DNA of 64,000 nucleotides from Stenotrophomonas aracearum (lineage in GTDB: Bacteria > Pseudomonadota > Gammaproteobacteria > Xanthomonadales > Xanthomonadaceae). The notes beneath the pieces were generated by a model, which saw only the letters and a list, made by a program, of their open reading frames with translations, was not told the origin of the DNA and did no database searches. Positions 8,291 to 16,760 of the stretch are shown one piece after another (the stretch's first letter is position 1; each line of letters opens with the position of its first letter). The stretch covers positions 372,001 through 436,000 of the forward strand of contig NZ_CP115543.1 in the NCBI RefSeq assembly GCF_031834615.1. Reading direction: 5' to 3'. The translations under genes were made by a program, and so were the position numbers.

Positions 8291-8397
8291 GGCAGGGGCC
8301 TTCGGTTGGGTATGACCTTCAACGCGCCGGGCCGGCCAACGGGGTTGCGCGCGGGCAGGTAAACTGGGGGCGTTCAACTGCCTGTAATGATTCCCAC

Positions 8398-9696
8398 ATG
8401 ACCACCCGCGTTCTTACCGGTATTACCCCCTCCGGCACCCCCCACCTGGGCAACTACGTCGGCGCGATCCGCCCGGCCATTGCCGCCAGTGCCGCCTCGG
8501 ACATCGAGAGCTTCTTCTTCCTGGCCGACCTGCACAGCCTGATCAAGGCGCAGGAGCCGGAGCGGACCCAGCGCTCGACCCTGGAGATCGCCGCCAGCTG
8601 GCTGGCGTGCGGGCTGGATCCGGACAAGGTCTGGTTCTACCGGCAGAGCGACATTCCCGAAACCACCGAGCTGATGTGGTTCCTGACCGTCATCGCCAGC
8701 AAGGGCATCCTCAACCGGGCCCATGCGTACAAGGCGGCGGTGGACAAGAACCGCGAAGAACAGCTCGACGAAGACGCCGGGATCAGCGCGGGGTTGTTCA
8801 TGTACCCGGTGCTGATGGCCGCCGACATCCTGATCTTCAAGGCGAACAAGGTGCCGGTGGGTCGCGACCAGATCCAGCACATCGAAATGGCGCGCGACTT
8901 CGCGCAGCGATTCAACCACGTGTATGGCAAGGAATACTTCCCGCTGCCGGAGGTGGTGATCGACGAGCAGGTGGCCACCCTGGCCGGCCTGGACGGCCGC
9001 AAGATGAGCAAGAGCTACCACAACACCATTCCGCTGTTCGCCCCGCGCGCGGAACTGAAGAAGCTGGTGTTCTCCATCCTCACCGACTCGCGCGCACCGG
9101 GCGAGCCCAAGAGCACTGAAGGGTCGGCCCTGTTCCAGATGTACCAGGCCTTCGCCAGCCCGGCGCAGACCGCAGCGTTCGCCCAGGCGTTCGCCGACGG
9201 CATCAGCTGGGGCGACGCCAAGCAGCAGCTGTTCGAGCGCATCGACGCCGAACTGACCCCGCTGCGCGAGCGCTACGACGCGCTGATGGCCGAGCCGGAG
9301 AAGATCGAAGCGCTGCTGCGCCGTCGCGGCCAGCAGCTGCGTGAGCAGTACGCCATTCCGTTGCTGAAGGAACTGCGCCACGCGGTGGGACTGCGCGACC
9401 TCTCCACTGCCGGCAGCATCGCCGCGGAAGACGGTGGCGTGGCGCGCGCTGCCCCGCCGCTGTTCAAGCAGTACCGCGAAAAGGACGGGCGCTTCTACTT
9501 CAAGCTTCAGGCCGGCGACGGCACCCTGCTGATCCAGAGCGAAGCCTTCGATTCCCCGCGCGACGCCGGCCAGCTGATCGGCGTGCTCAAGCAGGCCGAG
9601 CAGGGCGACCAGCTGCAGAGCGAGCTGTTCAAGCTGGAAGTGGAAGTAGACGTGGTGCTGGCCGCGCTGCAGGAGCTGCGCGACCAAGCCGCCTGA
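8398..9696 (+). CDS. trpS: Tryptophan--tRNA ligase with C-terminal extension
   Basis: Class I aminoacyl-tRNA synthetase charging tRNA-Trp. HIGH-type motif PSGTPHLGNYVG at residues 11-22; KMSKS at 202-206. The catalytic and anticodon parts end near residue 335, the normal TrpRS length, but the protein continues to 432. The extra segment (about 360-400, with GRFYFKLQAGDGTLLIQSEA and DAGQLIGVLK) resembles the small DUF1508/YegP fold. The start ATG at 8398 is clear. A REP element follows the stop. Confidence 0.95.
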   Translation: MTTRVLTGITPSGTPHLGNYVGAIRPAIAASAASDIESFFFLADLHSLIKAQEPERTQRSTLEIAASWLACGLDPDKVWFYRQSDIPETTELMWFLTVIASKGILNRAHAYKAAVDKNREEQLDEDAGISAGLFMYPVLMAADILIFKANKVPVGRDQIQHIEMARDFAQRFNHVYGKEYFPLPEVVIDEQVATLAGLDGRKMSKSYHNTIPLFAPRAELKKLVFSILTDSRAPGEPKSTEGSALFQMYQAFASPAQTAAFAQAFADGISWGDAKQQLFERIDAELTPLRERYDALMAEPEKIEALLRRRGQQLREQYAIPLLKELRHAVGLRDLSTAGSIAAEDGGVARAAPPLFKQYREKDGRFYFKLQAGDGTLLIQSEAFDSPRDAGQLIGVLKQAEQGDQLQSELFKLEVEVDVVLAALQELRDQAA

Positions 9697-9709
9697 TGCG
9701 GTGCGTGCG

Positions 9710-9734
9710 GTAGCCATCGACCGCTGGTCGATGG
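9710..9734 (+). repeat. SMAG/REP element downstream of trpS
   Basis: GTAG followed by the hairpin CCATCGACC / GGTCGATGG. Form and position (13 bp after a stop codon) match the GTAG-headed REP repeats of Stenotrophomonas. Confidence 0.75.
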
Positions 9735-9756
9735 AAACGTCAACGGAGGAAACACG

Positions 9757-10095
9757 ATGGCCTGGTTGTCGTTGGTGTTGTTCCTGCCCTGGTTCATCCT
9801 GCTGGGCACGTTGTACTGGATGTTCCCCCGCCAGCCGCGCGACACCGCGCGGCGCCTGTTCGACGGCGCCGCGCTGCTGCTGGCCTTCGTGCTCAGCATT
9901 GCCGCCATGCTCTGGGGCCACCATATCGGCGTGGTGCAGAGCGACGCCGGCCCGATCTGGCGCCAGGTGCTCGCGGTGCTTTACGCCTACGGTGCGTTCC
10001 TGGGGGTGATGGTGGCCGCGCTGCTGCTGCGCGGCAGCTGGCTGGCCCAGCGTGCGACCAAAGCCGCATCGAAACCGGCCGCCGGTTCGCCCTAG
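9757..10095 (+). CDS. Small inner-membrane protein of unknown function
   Basis: 112 residues with three predicted transmembrane helices (about 3-22, 38-57, 70-92) and a basic, Ala/Lys-rich C-terminus. A clear GGAGGAAACACG leader precedes the ATG. It lies between trpS and an MBL-fold gene on the same strand. Nothing in the sequence points to a transport or enzymatic role, and I do not recognise the family. Confidence 0.7.
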   Translation: MAWLSLVLFLPWFILLGTLYWMFPRQPRDTARRLFDGAALLLAFVLSIAAMLWGHHIGVVQSDAGPIWRQVLAVLYAYGAFLGVMVAALLLRGSWLAQRATKAASKPAAGSP

Positions 10096-10132
10096 ACTGG
10101 GTCGGTATACCGTTTCTGCCAGGGATGAGCCG

Positions 10133-11065
10133 ATGTACGTGGACCCCAGCATCTTCACCATCGACACCGCGTTCCAGCGCAATGACTTCGACGCCGCCTA
10201 CCTGATCGTCGAACAGGGCCGCGCCGCGTTCATCGACTGCGGCACCGGCCTGGCCGTACCGGCGATGCTCGCCGCGCTGGAACGTGCGGGCTGCACCCCG
10301 GAACAGGTGGACTGGCTGGTGCTTACCCACGTGCACCTGGACCATGCCGGCGGCGCCGGCCTGCTCATGCAGCAGCTGCCCAATGCCACGCTGGTGGTGC
10401 ATCCGCGCGGCGCACCGCACATGATCGACCCCACCCGCCTGGTCGCCGGGGCCACCGAGGTCTATGGTGCCGAGGAAATCGCGCGCAGCTACGGCCCGGT
10501 GCTGCCGGTGCCGGCCGCGCGCATCGTGATTGCCGAAGACGGACACCGCGTCGACCTGGCCGGACGCAGCCTGCTGTGCCTGGACACGCCCGGGCATGCG
10601 CGCCACCACCTGTGCGTGTGGGACGAACGCAGCCGCAGCCTGTTCACCGGCGACACCTTCGGGCTGTCCTACCGCGAGCTGGACAGCGCACGCGGCGCCT
10701 TCATCGTTCCCACCTCCTCGCCGGTGCAGTTCGACCCCGAACCGCTCAAGCAGTCCATCGCGCGCCTGCTCGCCTTGGAACCGCAGGCGGTATACCTCAC
10801 CCACTACGGCCGCGTGGAGGATATCCCCGCGCTGGCCGCCGACCTGATCGAGCAGATCGATGCGATGGTGGAAATCGGGCGCCAGTGCGATGAGCGTCCT
10901 GATCGTCACCGCTGCCTGGTTTCAGCACTTACCGCGCTTTATCTGGAGCGCGCGCAGGCGCATGGCTGTCGCCTGGACGACGCCGCAGTGGAGCGCATCC
11001 TCGCCATGGACATCGAGCTCAACGCACAGGGCCTGGCCTGCTGGCTGGACCGCGACCGGCGCTGA
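10133..11065 (+). CDS. MBL-fold metallohydrolase
   Basis: 310 residues with the metallo-beta-lactamase metal motif THVHLDHAGG near residues 66-74. Further His/Asp ligands are in CLDTPGHARHHL (about 155), FTGDTFG (about 175) and YLTHYG (about 222). This is the glyoxalase II-like hydrolase superfamily; substrate cannot be read from sequence. A C-terminal extension of about 80 residues follows the core. ATG at 10133 is favoured because the ORF upstream overlaps the end of the preceding membrane-protein gene. Confidence 0.85.
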   Translation: MYVDPSIFTIDTAFQRNDFDAAYLIVEQGRAAFIDCGTGLAVPAMLAALERAGCTPEQVDWLVLTHVHLDHAGGAGLLMQQLPNATLVVHPRGAPHMIDPTRLVAGATEVYGAEEIARSYGPVLPVPAARIVIAEDGHRVDLAGRSLLCLDTPGHARHHLCVWDERSRSLFTGDTFGLSYRELDSARGAFIVPTSSPVQFDPEPLKQSIARLLALEPQAVYLTHYGRVEDIPALAADLIEQIDAMVEIGRQCDERPDRHRCLVSALTALYLERAQAHGCRLDDAAVERILAMDIELNAQGLACWLDRDRR

Positions 11066-11139
11066 GGCGTGCACGGTAACTGAAGTGTCACGTTACACTT
11101 TGGCATTCCGTTCTTTTTCTGGTGTCTGCCGTGAATCCG

Positions 11140-12792
11140 ATGCGCATGCTGCTGTTGTCGTCCTGTCTGTTCGTCGGCGGGCTGGCCCACGCGGCCAATG
11201 ACCTGCCGGGCGGCGGCATCGACCCCGAAGCGCTGTCGCGTCACGTGCGGATCCTGGCCTCGGACGAGTTCGAAGGGCGCGCCCCGGCCTCGCCCGGCGA
11301 AGAGCGCACCGTGCAGTACCTGATCGAGGAATTCCGGAAATCCGGCCTGCAGCCGGGCGGCCCGGACGGCAGCTGGGTACAGCCCGTGCCGATGGTGCGC
11401 GCCTCGGTCGACGGCCCGGTGCGCGCGGAGCTGCGCCAGAAGGGCAAGGCGCGCGCGCTGGAAAACGGCGTGGATGTGACGATGCAGAGCCTGCGCCCGC
11501 AGGCGTCGGTGGATATCAGGAATGCACCGCTGGTGTTCGTCGGCTACGGCATCGACGCGCCCGAGCGCCAGTGGGACGACTACAAGGGCGTGGACCTGCA
11601 CGGCAAGATCGCCGTCATGCTGATCAACGACGCCGATTTCGAGGCTGATCGCCCGGGCGCCTTCGATGGCAAGGCGGTCACCTACTACGGCCGCTGGACC
11701 TACAAGTTCGAGGAAGCGGCGCGGCGTGGTGCGCAGGGCGTGCTGATCGTGCATGAAACCGCCCCGGCGGCGTATGGCTGGGCCACGGTGAAGAGCTCGG
11801 GCACCTCGCCGCTGTTCGACATCGAGCGCACCCCGGAGCAGGCGCTGGCCCAGCACGTGCCGCTGCGGGGCTGGATGCAGCGCTCGGTGGCCGAGCAGGT
11901 GTTCCGCGACGCCGGGCTGGATTTCGAGGCGGAGAAGCGCAAGGCCATGACCCCCGGCTTCCAGCCGGTGGTGCTGGGCGACGCCACGCTGTCGGCGCAG
12001 TTCAAGCTCAAGCGCGAGCAGGTGGTCACCCGCAACGTGGTCGCCAAGCTTCCGGGCGGCGCGCATGCGGATGAGGCGGTGATCTTCTCCGCGCATTGGG
12101 ACGCGTTCGGCATCGGCCAACCCGACGCCAAGGGCGACAAGATCCGCCGCGGCGCGATCGACAACGCCACCGGCGTGGCCACGGTGCTGGAGCTGGGCCG
12201 CGTGTTCGCGGCCGGCCCGCAGCCGCAGCGCACGCTGTACTTCGTAGCGCTCACGGCTGAAGAAAAGGGCCTGCTGGGTGCCAATTATTACGCCGCCCAT
12301 CCGCTGGCGCCGCTGGAGAAGACCGCGGCGGTGATCAACATCGAGATGTTCAGCCCGGACGGCGCCACCCGCGATATCGCTTCGTGGGGCAAGGGCCGGG
12401 TCTCGCTGGAAGGTGACCTGGAGCGCGTGGCCAAGGCCCGTGGCCGCAGCTACAGCCCGGACCCGAACCTCGAAGCCGGCTTCTTCTACCGGGCCGACCA
12501 CTTCGCCTTCGCCCGCCTGGGCGTGCCGGCGATCACCATCGGCCCGGGCCTGGACAAGCTGGAAGGTGGCGTGGAAGCCGGCAAGGCACTGCGCGAGAAG
12601 TACTTCGCCGACTGCTACCACCAGGCCTGCGACGCCTGGACCCCCACCTGGGACCCGGCCGGCCACGCCGCCGACACCCTGCTGGTCTACGACCTGGGCG
12701 CCGAGCTGGCCAACAGCCGCAGCTGGCCGCATTGGGAAGAGGGTTCGGAGTTCCGCCAGACCCGCGAGCGAAGCGACGCTGTGCGTCGCTGA
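11140..12792 (+). CDS. Exported M28-family zinc peptidase with PA-like insert
   Basis: Secreted or periplasmic aminopeptidase-type hydrolase of about 550 residues. A signal peptide (MRMLLLSSCLFVGGLAHA) starts at the ATG 11140; GTG codons at 11122 and 11131 are in frame and also possible. Residues about 130-270 form a PA-like lid domain. Zinc ligands of the M28 core are recognisable: FSAHWDAFG (about 316), GAIDNATG, TAEEKGLLG, NIEMFSPDG and the late RADHFAF. The gene is single and ends at a shared bidirectional terminator with the convergent transporter gene. Confidence 0.9.
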   Translation: MRMLLLSSCLFVGGLAHAANDLPGGGIDPEALSRHVRILASDEFEGRAPASPGEERTVQYLIEEFRKSGLQPGGPDGSWVQPVPMVRASVDGPVRAELRQKGKARALENGVDVTMQSLRPQASVDIRNAPLVFVGYGIDAPERQWDDYKGVDLHGKIAVMLINDADFEADRPGAFDGKAVTYYGRWTYKFEEAARRGAQGVLIVHETAPAAYGWATVKSSGTSPLFDIERTPEQALAQHVPLRGWMQRSVAEQVFRDAGLDFEAEKRKAMTPGFQPVVLGDATLSAQFKLKREQVVTRNVVAKLPGGAHADEAVIFSAHWDAFGIGQPDAKGDKIRRGAIDNATGVATVLELGRVFAAGPQPQRTLYFVALTAEEKGLLGANYYAAHPLAPLEKTAAVINIEMFSPDGATRDIASWGKGRVSLEGDLERVAKARGRSYSPDPNLEAGFFYRADHFAFARLGVPAITIGPGLDKLEGGVEAGKALREKYFADCYHQACDAWTPTWDPAGHAADTLLVYDLGAELANSRSWPHWEEGSEFRQTRERSDAVRR

Positions 12793-12795
12793 GCG

Positions 12796-12818
12796 GTAGT
12801 GCCGGCCGCTGGCCGGCA
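12796..12818 (+). repeat. SMAG/REP element
   Basis: GTAGTGCCGGCC, short loop, GGCCGGCA, 3 bp after the M28 peptidase stop codon. Same consensus as the copy at 54052. Confidence 0.8.
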
Positions 12819-12837
12819 ACCAGGTAAATCCAAACGC

Positions 12838-12873
12838 AAAAAAAAGGCCGGGGCATGCCCCGGCCTTTTCATT
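12838..12873. terminator. Bidirectional terminator
   Basis: A-run, stem AAGGCCGGGGC / GCCCCGGCCTT with AT loop, then T-run. Sits between the convergent M28 peptidase and MFS transporter genes and can serve both. Confidence 0.9.
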
Positions 12874-12887
12874 TTTCCGATCCGGAA

Positions 12888-14222
12888 TTATTTCAGGGTG
12901 CCATCCAGATAGTTCGGCCCCTTGTTCTTCAGGAAGAACACATACACCACCAGCGACACCGCGATGATCGCCGTGACGTAGATGGCGAAGTCGCCCACCC
13001 GGTCGGTCTTCAGCGCGCCCTGGTACAGCAGCGGCGCGGTGCCACCGAACAGCGAGTTGGCCATTGCGTAGCCGAAGCCCACGCCCAGCGCACGCACGTG
13101 GGTCGGGAACAGCTCGGCCTTCACCACCGCGTTGATCGAGGTGTAACCGGTGAGGATCACAAAGCCGAGGGCCAGGGTCAGGAACGCCCACAGCGGGTCA
13201 TGCTGGTTCGGCAGCTGGGTGATCAGGTACCAGCTGTACAGCACGCCGCCCACGCCGAAGAACACCAGCAGGCTCTTGCGGCCCACGATGTCCGACAGCC
13301 AGCCGCCAATCGGCTGCAGCACCATCAGGAAGGTCAGCACGCCCAGGTTGATCAGCGTGCCGGTCATCACGTCGGTACCGGCAAACGCGCTCTGGATCAT
13401 CTTCGGGCCGTTCACCGAGTAGGTGTAGAAGGCCACGGTGCCGCCGGCGGTGATCAGGAAGCACAGCAGCAGCGGGCGCCACTGGTGCACGAACAGCTCG
13501 TACATCGAGCCCGACGCCTTGGCGCGGCCTTCGCGGGCGGCTTCGATGGAATCTTCGGTCAGCGACTCATCCATCGTGCGGCGCAGCCAGAACACCACGA
13601 TGGCGGCCAGGCCACCGATGCCGAATGCGATGCGCCAGCCCCACGCCGAAATTTCCGGCTTGTCCCAGAACAGCAGCATGGTGAACAGGGTCAGCTGTGC
13701 CAGCACATGGCCACCGACCAGGGTGACGTAGTGGAATGAGGACAGAAAGCCGCGACGGCCCGGGATGGCCGCCTCGGACATGTAGGTGGCGCTGGTGCCG
13801 TACTCGCCACCGGTGGCGAAGCCCTGCAGCAGGCGCGCGAATAGCAGGATCAACGCAGCCCAGCCCCCGATGGTGGCGGCGGTGGGGGTCAGCGCGATCA
13901 GGAACGAACAGGCGGCCATCATGGTCACCGACACGGTCAGCGCCAGGCGGCGGCCGTAACGGTCGGCGAAGCGGCCGAAGTACCAGGCGCCGATCGGGCG
14001 CATCAGGAAGGTGGCGGCGAAGATCGCCCACACATAGATGGTGGAGTTCTTGTCGGCAGCCGAGAAGAACTGGGATTCGAAGTAGACCGCGAACACCGAG
14101 TAGACGTAGACGTCGTACCACTCGACCAGATTGCCGGCCGAGCCCTTCAGGGTGTTGGAGATCGAACGTTTCAGCGCGGCCTTGTCATTGGCGGGCGCTG
14201 AAAGGGTAGGGGAGATGCTCAT
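12888..14222 (-). CDS. MFS transporter, metabolite:H+ symporter type (KgtP/ProP-like)
   Basis: A 444-residue, 12-helix inner-membrane transporter. It has the MHS-subfamily opening NTLKGSAGNLVEWYDVYVYS, the MFS loop GRFADRYGRRLAL between helices 2 and 3, and LLQGFATGGEYGTSATYMSE around helix 5. These features are shared by alpha-ketoglutarate, citrate and proline/betaine permeases; KgtP-like dicarboxylate uptake is the best guess, but substrate is not certain. The N-terminal 25 residues are cytoplasmic and polar. Monocistronic on the minus strand. Confidence 0.88.
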   Translation of the reverse strand: MSISPTLSAPANDKAALKRSISNTLKGSAGNLVEWYDVYVYSVFAVYFESQFFSAADKNSTIYVWAIFAATFLMRPIGAWYFGRFADRYGRRLALTVSVTMMAACSFLIALTPTAATIGGWAALILLFARLLQGFATGGEYGTSATYMSEAAIPGRRGFLSSFHYVTLVGGHVLAQLTLFTMLLFWDKPEISAWGWRIAFGIGGLAAIVVFWLRRTMDESLTEDSIEAAREGRAKASGSMYELFVHQWRPLLLCFLITAGGTVAFYTYSVNGPKMIQSAFAGTDVMTGTLINLGVLTFLMVLQPIGGWLSDIVGRKSLLVFFGVGGVLYSWYLITQLPNQHDPLWAFLTLALGFVILTGYTSINAVVKAELFPTHVRALGVGFGYAMANSLFGGTAPLLYQGALKTDRVGDFAIYVTAIIAVSLVVYVFFLKNKGPNYLDGTLK

Positions 14223-14402
14223 GCTGGAAAACGGTCCTCACGATGGAGCGGTGGTTCTAGGCAGTTTTTACCTTACCCCACGTGCATGACCGGTGGGCAT
14301 TGCACCATGTAACTAGTCCGGGCACGACAGCGTGCCACCAGAAGGCATGCCGAGGCTGCGGCAAAGGCCTAGAATCCCCTCTCCCCCGCCCGCTGGTCCC
14401 GT

Positions 14403-15305
14403 ATGGCCGCCACCCCCGTACCCCCGCAGGCCGCTCCCCGCAGCGGCCTGGTCGTCCTGGCCCTGTTGCTGGTGTACGTGGTCTGGGGGTCCACCTACCT
14501 GGGCATCCGTTTCGCCCTGGAGGGCGGCGCGCTGCCGTTGACGACAGTCTCCGGGGCCCGGTTCATCGTGGCGGGCAGCCTGATGTACGCCGTGCTGCGC
14601 TGGCGCGGCCTGCCCGCGCCGACCGGCCGGCAGTGGCGCAACCTGGTCATCATGGGCCTGACCATGCTGGTGCTGGGCAACGGCATGGTGGTGCTGGCCG
14701 AACGGACCGTCTCTTCCGGCCTGGCCGCCACCGCCGTGGCCTCGGTGCCGCTGTGGATGGCCCTGTTCGGCGCCATGCGCGGCCAGCACGCCACCCGCGG
14801 CGAGTGGCTGGGCATCGCCATCGGTTTCCTGGGCGTGGTCTGGCTGAATGCGGGCAGCAGCCTCACCGCGTCCCCGCAGGGCCTGGTCCTGCTGCTGATC
14901 GCCCCGATCGGCTGGGCGTTCGGCTCGGTCTGGGCGCGTGGTTTGGACCTGCCCAGCCCCTTCATGACCGCCGCCGGCCAGATGCTGTGCGGCGGCGTGA
15001 TGCTGGTCGCCCTCGGCTTGGCCACCGGCGAGCGCCCCACCACATGGCCCAGCATGAATGGGCTGCTGGCCGTGGCCTACCTGTGCATGTTCGGCTCCAT
15101 AGTGGCCTTCACCGCCTATGTGTGGCTGCTGCAGAACGTGCGCCCGGCGCTGGCCGCCAGCTATGCGTACGTCAATCCGGTGATCGCGGTGCTGCTGGGC
15201 GCGCTGATCGGCCATGAGCATTTCGGCCCGCGCGACCTGCTGGCCATGGGCGTGATCCTGGCCGGCGTGCTGGTGCTGACCCTGGCCCGGACCCGCCGCA
15301 AGTGA
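14403..15305 (+). CDS. EamA-family exporter (YedA-like)
   Basis: 300 residues with ten predicted transmembrane helices in two EamA repeats. The start segment VVWGSTYLGIRFALEG and the end of the second repeat NPVIAVLLGALIGHEHF are typical of YedA/RhtA-type metabolite or drug exporters. ATG at 14403. Its stop overlaps the GTG start of the next EamA gene, so the two are co-translated. Substrate unknown. Confidence 0.88.
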   Translation: MAATPVPPQAAPRSGLVVLALLLVYVVWGSTYLGIRFALEGGALPLTTVSGARFIVAGSLMYAVLRWRGLPAPTGRQWRNLVIMGLTMLVLGNGMVVLAERTVSSGLAATAVASVPLWMALFGAMRGQHATRGEWLGIAIGFLGVVWLNAGSSLTASPQGLVLLLIAPIGWAFGSVWARGLDLPSPFMTAAGQMLCGGVMLVALGLATGERPTTWPSMNGLLAVAYLCMFGSIVAFTAYVWLLQNVRPALAASYAYVNPVIAVLLGALIGHEHFGPRDLLAMGVILAGVLVLTLARTRRK

Positions 15306-16213
15306 GCGCAGTGGAAAGGACGCCCCTGCAGGAACAGCGCCGTGGCCTGGCCATCACCGCCTTCACCTTTACCCTGTGGGGGTTGGTGCCGGTGTACTGG
15401 CACCTGCTCAAGGCGGTGCCCTCGCAGCAGATCATTGCCCACCGCATCATCTGGAGCACGGTGCTGGTGGTGGCCTGGCTGCTGATCAGCAACGGCACCG
15501 GTTGGTGGAAGCAGATCGCCGCGCAGCCGCGCGCGCTGCCCACGCTGGCGCTGAGCAGCTTGGCCATCGCCTTCAACTGGGGCCTGTACATCTGGGCGAT
15601 CAACGCCGGGCACGTGATCGAAACCAGCCTGGGCTACTTCATCAACCCGTTGGTCAGCGTGGTGCTGGGCGTGGTGGTGCTGAAGGAACGCCTGCGCGGC
15701 CTGCAATGGCTGGCCGTAGCCTGCGCCGCACTCGGCGTGACCTGGCTGACCGTCGATGCCGGCACCCCGCCGTGGATCGCGCTGGGGCTGGCCTGCTCGT
15801 TCGGCCTGTACGGCCTGCTGCGCAAGATGATCTCGGTGGACCCCGTGGCGGGGTTGGGTATCGAAAGCCTGTACCTGTTCCTGCCGGCCATCGGCTTCGC
15901 GCTGTGGAGTGAAGCCGGGCACGGCGGCGGATTCTTCGGCGGCTGGGGCTTGCGCAACGACCTGCTGCTGATCCTGGGCGGCGCCGTCACCGCCCTGCCG
16001 TTGATTGGCTTTGCCTATGGCGTAAAACGCATCCCGCTTTCATTGGTTGGCATCCTTCAATACATCGCCCCCAGCCTGGGCCTGCTGCTGGGCGTCTTCT
16101 TCTTCCACGAACCGTTCGACAGCGCCAAGGCGATCGGTTTCGCCGCGATCTGGGTAGGCCTGCTGCTGTTCGTCTCCGACAGCGTGTACCGGTCGCGAAA
16201 AATCCCCCGGTAG
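15302..16213 (+). CDS. rarD: RarD-type EamA permease
   Basis: 303 residues, ten transmembrane helices. The opening (GLAITAFTFTLWGLVPVYW) and ETSLGYFINPLVSVVLGVV near residue 105 match RarD, historically linked to chloramphenicol sensitivity; actual substrate unknown. The start GTG overlaps the preceding stop (GTGA). The stop codon TAG (16211-16213) is part of the GTAG head of a REP element, so the end of the gene and the repeat are physically shared. Confidence 0.9.
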   Translation: MSAVERTPLQEQRRGLAITAFTFTLWGLVPVYWHLLKAVPSQQIIAHRIIWSTVLVVAWLLISNGTGWWKQIAAQPRALPTLALSSLAIAFNWGLYIWAINAGHVIETSLGYFINPLVSVVLGVVVLKERLRGLQWLAVACAALGVTWLTVDAGTPPWIALGLACSFGLYGLLRKMISVDPVAGLGIESLYLFLPAIGFALWSEAGHGGGFFGGWGLRNDLLLILGGAVTALPLIGFAYGVKRIPLSLVGILQYIAPSLGLLLGVFFFHEPFDSAKAIGFAAIWVGLLLFVSDSVYRSRKIPR

Positions 16214-16233
16214 AGCCACGCCCTGCGTGGCTG
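16210..16233 (+). repeat. SMAG/REP element supplying the rarD stop
   Basis: GTAGAGCCACGC, CCT loop, GCGTGGCTG. The TAG of its GTAG head is the rarD stop codon. Identical core to copies at 30207, 38858 and 38903. Confidence 0.88.
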
Positions 16234-16320
16234 CGCCAATTTCCGATTTTGTTCAACGTGCTGCAGAACCCGCGCGCATAGCATCGCGCGCACCAGCCAT
16301 TGAAGAATCGGAGGTGCAAG

Positions 16321-16758
16321 ATGCTGAAGCTGTCTGCGCGTTACCTGTATCCGCTCATCCTGATGATGACGTGCCCACTCCCCGCATGGGCGCTGTGCTG
16401 CCCCGGCGACATAAAAGACCCCATGTCTGCGAGCAGCGGCATAGGGCAGGTTCAACCGTCCGAGACGGATGTGAGCCTTGATCGGCAGTGGGCCGTTCAC
16501 ACGTTCGAACGTGATGGAGTGGGATACCTGCAGGTTAGTGAAAAAGCAGGAGCGGTGCAGTTCATCATCGGAAGATCGGGAACGCACTACTGGGTGCTGC
16601 CCGCCGGCCCGATGGATACCAGCATCGCCTTGCCGTCGGACCATCGCCCACCCGCGCCGGCGCATGCACGGGAGGTGTATCGGCATCCTGATTTCAGGTT
16701 GCTTGTGAGTGGTTGGGGAAGCACTGCAAATTGGTGGGTGGAAAACGCCTCCGAGTAG
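16321..16758 (+). CDS. Exported protein of unknown function
   Basis: 145 residues; the signal peptide MLKLSARYLYPLILMMTC ends near PAWA, and the mature part opens with a Cys-Cys pair (LCCPGD). Strand-rich sequence follows (VGYLQVSEKAGAVQFIIGR) and a Trp-rich end (GWGSTANWWVENASE). GGAGG 8 nt upstream fixes the ATG at 16321. Codon use is less GC-biased than in housekeeping neighbours, and the gene sits at the left end of an accessory stretch. Family not recognised. Confidence 0.65.
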   Translation: MLKLSARYLYPLILMMTCPLPAWALCCPGDIKDPMSASSGIGQVQPSETDVSLDRQWAVHTFERDGVGYLQVSEKAGAVQFIIGRSGTHYWVLPAGPMDTSIALPSDHRPPAPAHAREVYRHPDFRLLVSGWGSTANWWVENASE

Positions 16759-16760
16759 TC

